From: Planotetraspora silvatica
GTDB lineage: Bacteria > Actinomycetota > Actinomycetes > Streptosporangiales > Streptosporangiaceae
Assembly (NCBI RefSeq): GCF_016863315.1
Contig: NZ_BOOQ01000066.1
Coordinates: 1 to 33,131 of the forward strand
DNA: 33,131 nucleotides
Direction: 5' to 3'
Under the pieces are notes generated by a model, which worked only from the letters and a program-made list of their open reading frames with translations, did not search any database and was not told the DNA's origin. Numbering within the stretch: the stretch's first letter is position 1; each line of letters opens with the position of its first letter. Made by a program: the position numbers and the translations under genes. Positions 8,192 to 14,856 of the stretch are shown here, piece by piece.

Positions 8192-8531
8192 GCACAGTTT
8201 ATCTGTCTAGTGTGTACAGACCACCACCCCGCAGTGCCGCGATCGCGCACCCGAACCACCGCCCACGCCCGCACCACCGAGGAGGCCCTATCCCACACAC
8301 TCGAGTTCCGCCGCACCGTCCAGAAATCCTCCCAGCCCTCTGCACAGCACCCATCGCTGCGGCAACCCCCCGAAGGATTTCGAGAGTTGACCACTCAGCC
8401 GACGTCGAGGACCTGTTCGTAGCAGCCGCCGAAGCTGCGATCGGTTCAACGAGGTGGGTTGAGCTCGACCGGGCGCCACTTATCTCGCCACGAGCAGCTA
8501 GGCCGCCCCCAACGGGGTTCGCGCAGCCAGG
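8192..8531. other. Intergenic region with no recognisable gene
   Basis: About 340 bases lie between the SRPBCC promoter and the 3' end of the deacetylase gene. Open frames here show no family pattern and no start signals. Apart from the operator half-site at its left edge I see nothing assignable. Confidence 0.4.
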
Positions 8532-9428
8532 TCAGGCGCTGGATCCGGGCAGGCCGCTGACCGGGGCGGAGGCACGCTCGACCCAGGCGGCGGTTTCAGG
8601 GTGGGCGAGGATCCAGTCGGCGATCTGGTCCTTGCGGGCCCACCACACGTCGTCGTATTGGCGCAGCCTGGTGAGCACGCGGTCGAGCACCCGGACCCGG
8701 GAGGCGTGCCCGGACAGCCGGTCGTGCAGCGCGATCACCATCATCCGGCGCCGGCGCGAGCCTTCCTCATAAAGCTGCTCGAACTCGTCGATCAGCTGCC
8801 GTTCGTAGGCGTTCGGGTCGAACCCGGCGAAGTCGTAGCTGACGATGTCGTTGAGGTGCACCGTGTACGGGACGGTCGCGAACGGCTCGCCGTTGATGGC
8901 CTGCAGGAAGGGCTCGTCGGCCGACAGGTCGTCGATGTGGTAGCGGAACCCCAGTTCCTGCAGGATCTCCAGGGTGTTGACGCCGGGGCGGATCCAGTAA
9001 TTGGTGTAGCCGGTGGGCCGCGTGCCGGTGACCTCCTCGATGATCTGGACGTTGCTCGCGATCCACACCTTCTCCTCCGGGCGTGGCAGGTGGTACTGGC
9101 GCTGCCAGCGGAGCCCGTGCGCGCCCGCTTCGTGCCCTCGGCGCACGACCTCAGCGGCCAGGGCGGGATGGCGGCGGACCGCCTCTCCGATCATGTAGGT
9201 GCTCACCTTGACGCCATGCTTGTCGAACAGGTCCAGTAGGCGCGGTATACCCTCGCGGGCGCCGTACTCGTAGAAGCTGTTCTGCCCGAGATCGGGGAAG
9301 CCGGGCAGGATCGGCTCGCTGATCGGCCCCGGGGCGCCGCTGATCGGCTGACCGCCCGCCTCGAACTGCACGGTGATCGAGAAGGCCAGTCGCGCCCTCT
9401 CGGGCCAGAATGCGTTTGCTGTCGTCAT
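8532..9428 (-). CDS. Polysaccharide deacetylase-family (NodB/PuuE-like) hydrolase
   Basis: This is a metal-dependent amidohydrolase/deacetylase-like enzyme, 298 residues. The ATG at 9428 has GGGGA upstream, and no signal peptide is seen, so it is likely cytoplasmic. It carries the family frame: FSITVQFEAGGQP at the first strand, STYMIGEAVRRHP, GHEAGAHGLRWQRQYHL (motif 2, histidine ligands, about residues 100-115), GYTNYWIRPGVNT, and VIALHDRLSGH near the C-terminus. The usual first-motif TFDDG Asp pair is replaced by a QFEAGG sequence, as in PuuE-type enzymes that act on small ureido compounds or unusual amides rather than chitin. It diverges from the TetR gene at 9619. Substrate unknown. Confidence 0.85.
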   Translation of the reverse strand: MTTANAFWPERARLAFSITVQFEAGGQPISGAPGPISEPILPGFPDLGQNSFYEYGAREGIPRLLDLFDKHGVKVSTYMIGEAVRRHPALAAEVVRRGHEAGAHGLRWQRQYHLPRPEEKVWIASNVQIIEEVTGTRPTGYTNYWIRPGVNTLEILQELGFRYHIDDLSADEPFLQAINGEPFATVPYTVHLNDIVSYDFAGFDPNAYERQLIDEFEQLYEEGSRRRRMMVIALHDRLSGHASRVRVLDRVLTRLRQYDDVWWARKDQIADWILAHPETAAWVERASAPVSGLPGSSA

Positions 9429-9593
9429 GGCTACGTCCCCCTGTGCGCCTGCTCGGCGGTCCCGCTCGGACGCGCCCCGATGCAGACTCTTCTGGAGCGC
9501 ACTGCCCCATGCACAGGCCATCCCCTGCCTACGCGGCCCTATTCGGCCCTCTGACCAGCCCAACATCCGCCCCGATTGAGAAGTGGAGTGCCC

Positions 9594-9620
9594 ATGCCAG
9601 ACTTCATAGGCTGTGGGCAT
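9594..9620. promoter_or_regulatory. GGCAT/ATGCC half-sites at the tetR start
   Basis: ATGCC at 9594-9598 and GGCAT at 9616-9620 flank the start region of the TetR gene. The same half-sites recur in the operators upstream of the dehydrogenase at 10377, suggesting that the TetR protein also controls itself and perhaps the divergent deacetylase. The spacing (17 bases) is wider than in the downstream sites, so support is modest. Confidence 0.35.
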
Positions 9621-10233
9621 GCCTATCAAGCCAGGAACGATGACCGCCAAGGGGCAGGAGACCAGGCAGCGCATCGTGGCCGCCGCTGCGCAGCTGATGT
9701 TCGAGCGCGGCGTGGCCGACACCACCATCGAGGATGTCCGCACGCTCGCCCAGGTGAGCAATTCGCAGGTCTACCACTACTTCGCAGACAAGACCGCGCT
9801 TGTGCGTGCGGTGATCGAGTACCAGACGGACGCCGTCATCGAGCCCCAGGAGCAGCTCTTCGCCCGGCTGGACACCTTGGATGGCCTGCGCGAGTGGCGT
9901 AATTTCGCAGTCGCCCGCCAACGCGAACTCAACTGCCGCGGCGGCTGTCCGATCGCCTCACTGACCAGCCAGCTCGCCGAGCACGACGAGGCAGCACGGC
10001 TCCAGCTCTCCCACAGCTTCGCGCGCTGGTCGGCCGGCCTCCGTTCGGGACTTGCCGCCATGCATGCAGCCGGCAGGCTGCATCCCGACGCCGACCCCGA
10101 GGCGCTGGCCCTGTCACTCCTGGCCTCGCTGCAGGGCGGGATGCTGATAACCCAGCTCAACCGCGACACCAGGCCTCTTGAGGTGGCGCTCGACTCCACG
10201 CTCGCGTACATCGAGTCGCTGACCGTGCCATAG
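9619..10233 (+). CDS. TetR-family transcriptional regulator
   Basis: The 204-residue repressor has a standard TetR N-terminal domain: TRQRIVAAAAQLMFERG, TTIEDVRTLAQVSNSQVYHY (recognition helix) and FADKTALVRAVIEY within the first 65 residues. The ligand domain contains RGGCPIASLTSQLAE, typical of the LmrA/YxaF-like subgroup. The ATG at 9619 is preferred; a GTG two codons upstream is possible, and no strong Shine-Dalgarno sequence is visible. It lies 143 bases before a dehydrogenase gene in the same direction and diverges from the deacetylase. Confidence 0.9.
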   Translation: MPIKPGTMTAKGQETRQRIVAAAAQLMFERGVADTTIEDVRTLAQVSNSQVYHYFADKTALVRAVIEYQTDAVIEPQEQLFARLDTLDGLREWRNFAVARQRELNCRGGCPIASLTSQLAEHDEAARLQLSHSFARWSAGLRSGLAAMHAAGRLHPDADPEALALSLLASLQGGMLITQLNRDTRPLEVALDSTLAYIESLTVP

Positions 10234-10263
10234 GCATCCTCCGGACGCTCCGGCTCGCCGGCT

Positions 10264-10291
10264 GAGGATTGGCATTGCGATGCCAATCCTC
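10264..10291. promoter_or_regulatory. Perfect 12-bp inverted repeat, probable TetR operator
   Basis: GAGGATTGGCAT (10264-10275) and ATGCCAATCCTC (10280-10291) are perfectly complementary with a TGCG spacer. The repeat lies between tetR and the dehydrogenase. It could fold as a terminator hairpin, but no T-run follows, and the shared half-sites with 10313-10329 favour an operator. Both roles may coexist. Confidence 0.65.
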
Positions 10292-10312
10292 GCGAGCAAT
10301 TCTGGATCGCGC

Positions 10313-10329
10313 ATGCCAGTACTCGGCAT
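10313..10329. promoter_or_regulatory. Second GGCAT/ATGCC operator copy
   Basis: ATGCC-N7-GGCAT, 48 bases upstream of the dehydrogenase ATG. Same half-sites as the perfect repeat at 10264-10291 but in inverted order. Confidence 0.5.
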
Positions 10330-10376
10330 TGCTCACCGACCAGAGGGGTCGGCATCACGTCCAGGAAGGCACGACC

Positions 10377-11129
10377 ATGTACATCCCCACCACCCCCATC
10401 CCCGGAGAGTTCGCCGGGCGGCGAGCGCTCGTCACCGGCGGCTCGCGCGGAGTCGGAGCCGCTATCGCCCAGCGCCTGATCAGTGGCGGTGCCACCGTCG
10501 CCACCAGCGCCAGAAGCTCGCACGACGAAACCCCCAAGGACTCCACGTTCATCAGCGCGGACATCAGGACGGACGACGGCGCACGCCAGTTGGTCAACGC
10601 CGCCCATGAGGCACTCGGCGGACTGGACATCCTGGTGAACAACGCAGGCGCCGCACGCGCGCACTTCGGCCAGATTCCCGACGCGGAGTGGGAAGACTCC
10701 CTCGCCATCAACTTCCTGTCCGCAGTGCGCGTGACAAACGCGGCTCTACCGGCGCTGCAGCAGGCCGACCGAGCCTCCATCATCAACATCTCGAGCGGCG
10801 TCGCCGCCAATCCGCCCGCGCCCATGCTCCACTACGGAGCCGCCAAGGCCGCACTGGCCAGCTGGTCGAAGGGCCTGGCCGCGCAGCTCGCCCCGGCCGG
10901 CATACGAGTCAACGCCATAACGCTCGGCATGGTGGCCACGCCCGGCGGCACCGAGCTGCTGCAGTCGGTGATGGAAGCCATGGGAGCCGGTGTGGAACAG
11001 GCTTACTCTGCCATTCCTCTGGGGCGTGTGGGCGACCCCCGAGACGTGGCCGAGGCCGTTGCGTTCCTCGCCTCCGACCGAGCGCAGTGGATCGCCGGGG
11101 CCGACCTCCATGCCAACGGAGGAGCCTGA
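10377..11129 (+). CDS. Short-chain dehydrogenase/reductase (classical SDR)
   Basis: This is an NAD(P)-dependent oxidoreductase of 250 residues, the usual classical-SDR length. It shows the cofactor motif TGGSRGVGAAIA (about residues 20-30), LDILVNNAG, the catalytic serine segment IINISSGVAA, the active-site YGAAK (Tyr and Lys), and the family end with GRVGDPRDVAEAVAFLAS and GADLHANGG. The ATG at 10377 follows AGGAAGG by seven bases. Two operator-like repeats just upstream point to control by the TetR protein. Substrate cannot be inferred. Confidence 0.92.
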   Translation: MYIPTTPIPGEFAGRRALVTGGSRGVGAAIAQRLISGGATVATSARSSHDETPKDSTFISADIRTDDGARQLVNAAHEALGGLDILVNNAGAARAHFGQIPDAEWEDSLAINFLSAVRVTNAALPALQQADRASIINISSGVAANPPAPMLHYGAAKAALASWSKGLAAQLAPAGIRVNAITLGMVATPGGTELLQSVMEAMGAGVEQAYSAIPLGRVGDPRDVAEAVAFLASDRAQWIAGADLHANGGA

Positions 11130-11409
11130 TTCGGCGGTCTCCGGGACGGCGGTGCCGGGGATCGCGCGGATCTCGAACTCAGACGCACCACGCTCGGAAA
11201 CGTCAGCCGTGGCCAACGCGAGCGTCGACGCACCTTCGGCAAATCGTGATCACGTACGCTCAGCAGCCGGTGAGTCCCACCAGCGTGGCGATTCGTCATC
11301 AGGTGTGCCTGGGCTGGCGAAGTAGAACGGCACACCGAGGCTGCGGGCTACCGCCTGGCCCTTCTCGACAGCTCACCGGCGATCGCAGCGGTGTCACCCC
11401 CCTGGTCAC

Positions 11410-12408
11410 TCATCTTGTGTCGAGGTCCTCGAAGCCCAACTTCAGCCAGCGATGCCCCGCGACGACATGAAGCTCACTGCCTCGACCCAATATGGTCGCC
11501 GCCCTGGGAACGGGTCGCGCATCAGGCATCACCAGCCGAGCCGGACGAGACGCCGAGAAGGCTTCTCCCCGGATGCACCCAGCGACCACCCGGTGCCGGT
11601 GTTCGTCATACCCGCCGACGAGAGCCACTCGGTCATCGGCGACGACAAGCGCATGAGCGCCGCGCACCTCCGTAGACCAGCCGTCGACCGCGGCAGCCCG
11701 CACCCGCACGATTGGGAAGTCCGTGTAGTAGTAAGCCCACGCTTCCTCCCCCGTCACGTTCAACGCGTAACAGTCGGAGATCTCATGGAACTCGCCGTCG
11801 TACGGATAATGCCACGCGATGCCCAGCTCAGGCGTGAAGCGGATCAGCCCAGGGGAGCCGATGGGTGCTGGACTGTCCGCCTTACCCCATCCGCGGTTGC
11901 CGTATACGCCTTCGTCGAAGTAGCTGACCCATATCTCGCCGGTAGGAGTCGTCTGCACATCTTCGATTCCGTCTCCCAGCACGCCCTTGCGTAGCAGTTG
12001 GCCTTCGGCGTCGTAGACGGCGGCGTTGGACTCGGCCGCCCCGTCACGCCAGCGGCACCGGGCGCCCACCAACAGCACGCCGCCATCCGGCATCGGCTGG
12101 ACATGGGGGTATGCGAGTGACTGTCCGGTGATGGACACCGTCGTCGCCAGGCAGGGACTGTACGTGGCGACCTGCACCGAGACGGGTGCGGCCGTACGCG
12201 ATTCGGGATAAGACACGCCATTGGGCCGGACAGTGCGTGCGACCAGAGCCTCTGCGTTCTCCTGCGACGCCCACACGACGACCAGTTCTCCCTCAGGACC
12301 TGCCGCCGCCGTCACCAACTCCGCACCTGGGGATGGCGGGATCACGTCCGCATGGTGGCGCAGCCGTGCAATACCTGCCTTCCGATTTCTTCCGGTTCGA
12401 CCTCGCAT
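11410..12408 (-). CDS. Hypothetical beta-propeller-like cytoplasmic protein
   Basis: The 332-residue protein has repeated beta-rich units with the shape of a propeller: GPEGELVVVWASQENAEAL, YPHVQPMPDGGVLLVGARC, VQTTPTGEIWVSYFDEGVYG, HALVVADDRVALVGGYDEH and RAATILGRGSELHVVAGHRW. No signal peptide or membrane segment is seen. Similar unnamed proteins occur in actinomycetes. The ATG at 12408 has no Shine-Dalgarno sequence, but TAACTT stands seven bases upstream on the coding strand, at the distance expected for the -10 box of a leaderless transcript. Function unknown. Confidence 0.7.
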   Translation of the reverse strand: MRGRTGRNRKAGIARLRHHADVIPPSPGAELVTAAAGPEGELVVVWASQENAEALVARTVRPNGVSYPESRTAAPVSVQVATYSPCLATTVSITGQSLAYPHVQPMPDGGVLLVGARCRWRDGAAESNAAVYDAEGQLLRKGVLGDGIEDVQTTPTGEIWVSYFDEGVYGNRGWGKADSPAPIGSPGLIRFTPELGIAWHYPYDGEFHEISDCYALNVTGEEAWAYYYTDFPIVRVRAAAVDGWSTEVRGAHALVVADDRVALVGGYDEHRHRVVAGCIRGEAFSASRPARLVMPDARPVPRAATILGRGSELHVVAGHRWLKLGFEDLDTR

Positions 12409-12623
12409 GGGACATAAGTTATTGATCTCGCGGCCTGCTCACGAATGAATTACCTGGCACGCTTGTACCGATCACGTTCGGACAGATCCCGCGCCCAGGG
12501 GGGCGGTTGCGCCCACGGGAGGTGTAAGAGTTTCCGCTGGTAGAGGCGTGGCGTCGTGAAATGAGTACGGCCATCGCGTGATCCTTCGTGATTGCGACAT
12601 CAAGATCGAAGGAGAAGAAAGCG

Positions 12624-13030
12624 ATGGCCGTGAACGACAGTGTGGACCCTGCCGCGTGGCTGGCGCGGCAGATCGAGACCGGGGATCCGGATCTGTTGCG
12701 ATCCATGGTGAAGACCATGCGAGGCGTTGATGTCGGCAGAAGCAGACAGAGTCTGCGAAGCCTCCTACGGGCAGCGCAGCAACGAGCGGACCAACTCCCG
12801 CAACGGATACCGCACCAGGGAGTGGGACACCCGGGCCGGCACCGTGGAGCTCGCGATTCCGAAACCGCGGCAGGGCTCCTACTTCACCGAGTGACTGCTG
12901 GAACGCCGACGGCGGGCCGAACAAGCGCTGGTCAGCGTCGTAGGTACCAGCTACCTGCCCGACGTCTCCACACCCGGCGGGTGGACAAGCTGGTCGAGTA
13001 ACTCGGCATCACCGGCATCGGTGACGCCCC
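12624..13030 (+). pseudogene. Decayed IS256-family (mutator) transposase fragment
   Basis: The N-terminus (MAVNDSVDPAAWLARQIETG, then DLLRSMVKTM) and the following RTNSRNGYRTREWDTR, TVELAIPKPRQGSYF and RRVDKLVE segments are typical of IS256-family transposases, but they are in different frames. There is a frameshift near 12720, an in-frame TGA at about 12892 where the family has Trp (TGG to TGA), another frameshift near 12967, and a TAA where Gln is expected (CAA to TAA, about 13000). Only about 135 of roughly 400 codons remain. AAGGAG precedes the ATG. No terminal repeats identified. Confidence 0.85.
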
Positions 13031-13052
13031 GGGTTTTGTCCGATGGTATGAG

Positions 13053-13079
13053 AGGAGGGTCGGGCGACCCGACCCTCCT
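13053..13079 (-). terminator. Perfect 12-bp hairpin downstream of the secreted-protein gene
   Basis: AGGAGGGTCGGG and CCCGACCCTCCT are perfectly complementary around CGA, about 20 bases after the stop at 13100. There is no U-tract, as in many actinobacterial terminators. It probably ends the carbohydrate island transcript and also separates it from the IS256 remnant. Confidence 0.75.
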
Positions 13080-13099
13080 GCTCGATTTCCTCGTTGGGT

Positions 13100-14521
13100 C
13101 TATTTCTGCTTGGGGACGTACAGCTTGATCGAGTCGATCGTCGCGGTGCCCTCACCAGCGTCGGTGTACGGGTCGCCGATCACGGGGAAGTCGGGGTAAC
13201 CCGAGCCGGCCGGCCACTGGTCCGGCCACTCCTGCTGGTCGTAGACGCCGTTCTGTACGAGGGTGGCGTTGTAGCGGCCGTCGTACTGATCGGGCGTGTT
13301 GTTGTAGTGCCAGATGGGCACGTTGTCGACGACGAAGTCCCGGTGGAAGCGGATCGTCTGGTGCCCACCGTGCAGGAACGTTCCGGTGACCTCTTCGGTG
13401 TAGCCGGTCTTGTCCCGCTCGACGGCGAATACGTAGTCGCTGTTCGGCATCAGTTCGGGGACCATCTCCGCCGCCGCGGACGGCGACACCTGCGCCGAGG
13501 CCACGCCGTCGGAACAGGTGGTCATGAACCACTGCGAGTTGCCGGTGATTCCGCCCTTGCCAGGGTGGAAGTTCGGCAGGCCGTTGATCCACATGTCCAC
13601 GACGTTCTTGGTGCTGTCGCGGTACGGGTAGTACGTGTTGGTCGTCGGGTCACAGACGCGCCCGCCGCTTCCCGTGCCGATCCGGTCGGGGTGCTGGGCG
13701 AACGAGTCCATGAGAATCTTCCGCCGGTAGTGCCAGAAGTGCAGGTTCGCCGGCTGCGGGTTCGAGAAGTCGACGATGCCGAGCAGGTGGAAGGCGTTAT
13801 ATCCGAAGGGACCGTTCGTCACGCTCTGCCAGTCACACGGATCTGTCGTGATCTCGCTGTTCCACCCACGGGTCCCGATGCCTTCCGCGTACGGGAACTG
13901 CGTCTTGCACTCGCCGGCCACTGTCGAGTAGCCGTTCTCCTTGCCGTCGTAGATGACGCTGCCGTTGCGCTCCCCGCCGAAGTCGAGCGTCTTGAGGTGG
14001 TACTCGAGACGGTATTCGGCTGGCAGCTTCTGCGTGGTGGTGATGAGCGCGCCGTCGTAGGAATCCGGCGAATTGATCTTAAGAACGTTGCCGCCCTTCG
14101 CCTTCTCTGTCGAGATTGTCGGCGGCCGCTCCGGAGTTCCGTTCTTGTCCCAGTCGCGGGCCGATAATGAGGCGGTCAGCCAGCCGTCCTTGCCGAACGG
14201 CACCTGCTTGCGGTACGTCGCGTAGCTGCTCAGCGCAGCTTGCATGCCGGGGCCGTAGTCGTTCTTCCACCAGTCCCCGTAGTCGTCCATGATCGTGTCG
14301 AAGGGCTGGTCACCGGTGAAGCGGATCCACGGGCTCGAGTCCGTGTTCAGGTCCTTCTCGCGGCCTTGGAAATCCTCCGAGTACTTCAGTTTCCACTTGG
14401 TGGCGGCCGCCGCCGACTCGCTGTGTGTGGCCGCCGTGGCCGGGACGCTCACGCCCGGGATCGCGGTCGCCGCGATGACGAGTCCGGCGATACCGGTCCT
14501 CAGTGTTCGCTTACTACGCAC
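13100..14521 (-). CDS. Secreted protein, possible concanavalin-like/GH16-like carbohydrate-active protein
   Basis: The protein is exported: the N-terminus RSKRTLRTGIAGLVIAATA has basic residues and a hydrophobic core, with a likely cleavage after PATAA. The GTG at 14521 is preferred because GGAG stands six bases upstream; the ATG at 14527 abuts GGAG directly. The mature chain is about 440 residues, rich in Trp, Tyr and Gly, and opens WKLKYSEDFQG, like glucanase/lectin beta-sandwiches. RLEYHLKTLDFGGERNGS, WNSEITTDP and VVDNVPIWHYNN look like strands of a jelly-roll. No EIDIE-type GH16 catalytic motif is found, so enzymatic activity is uncertain. It follows a dead binding-protein gene and the DUF5107-like gene on the same strand. 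Confidence 0.6.
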   Translation of the reverse strand: MRSKRTLRTGIAGLVIAATAIPGVSVPATAATHSESAAAATKWKLKYSEDFQGREKDLNTDSSPWIRFTGDQPFDTIMDDYGDWWKNDYGPGMQAALSSYATYRKQVPFGKDGWLTASLSARDWDKNGTPERPPTISTEKAKGGNVLKINSPDSYDGALITTTQKLPAEYRLEYHLKTLDFGGERNGSVIYDGKENGYSTVAGECKTQFPYAEGIGTRGWNSEITTDPCDWQSVTNGPFGYNAFHLLGIVDFSNPQPANLHFWHYRRKILMDSFAQHPDRIGTGSGGRVCDPTTNTYYPYRDSTKNVVDMWINGLPNFHPGKGGITGNSQWFMTTCSDGVASAQVSPSAAAEMVPELMPNSDYVFAVERDKTGYTEEVTGTFLHGGHQTIRFHRDFVVDNVPIWHYNNTPDQYDGRYNATLVQNGVYDQQEWPDQWPAGSGYPDFPVIGDPYTDAGEGTATIDSIKLYVPKQK

Positions 14522-14530
14522 TGGCATCTC

Positions 14531-14845
14531 CTAGAAATCCTGCTTGTTGTCGTACAAGCCCAGGTTCAGGTGCTTGCCTTGCTCAGGGCCCGTTCCGCCG
14601 GATCGCTGCCGGCGCAGTGACTGCCGCCCCGTCCGGCACAACTGTCGGAACGTGCCCTTGTGGATGTGCTCCTGCGTGCTCCTTGGTCTTTGACGACTCG
14701 ACCGGCGTGTCCTTGTCCACCTCCTCGCCGTCAGAGCACCTTGATGGCCTGGTCGAGCCCGAGGCGGCCGATCTGGTCGGCGCTGTTCACCCTGGTGACG
14801 GCGTAGATCCAGACGATGCGTCGCCCGCCGCGGATCGCGCCGGCG
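14531..14845 (-). pseudogene. Remnant of a second RbsB-like sugar-binding protein gene
   Basis: The strand encodes AIRGGRRIVWIYAVTR, then VNSADQIGRLGLDQAIKVL and, after one extra base at 14733 that creates TGA, DGEEVDKDTPVESSKTKEH. The intact binding protein at 18832-19812 has the matching NNADTIGRAGLDRMMAVL and AGAEPSKDTPLEAP. Only about the last 55-60 codons survive, with frameshifts. A continuing frame ends LGLYDNKQDF at a TAG (14531-14533) that overlaps the Shine-Dalgarno sequence of the next gene, suggesting that the original gene was coupled to it. Homology was judged by eye. Confidence 0.65.
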
Positions 14846-14856
14846 GGCGACTGCGA

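Noticed and set aside
8192-8531. Possible small gene or gene remnant on the forward strand between the MarR operator and the deacetylase.
   Set aside because: No start signal, no recognisable family and irregular codon pattern.
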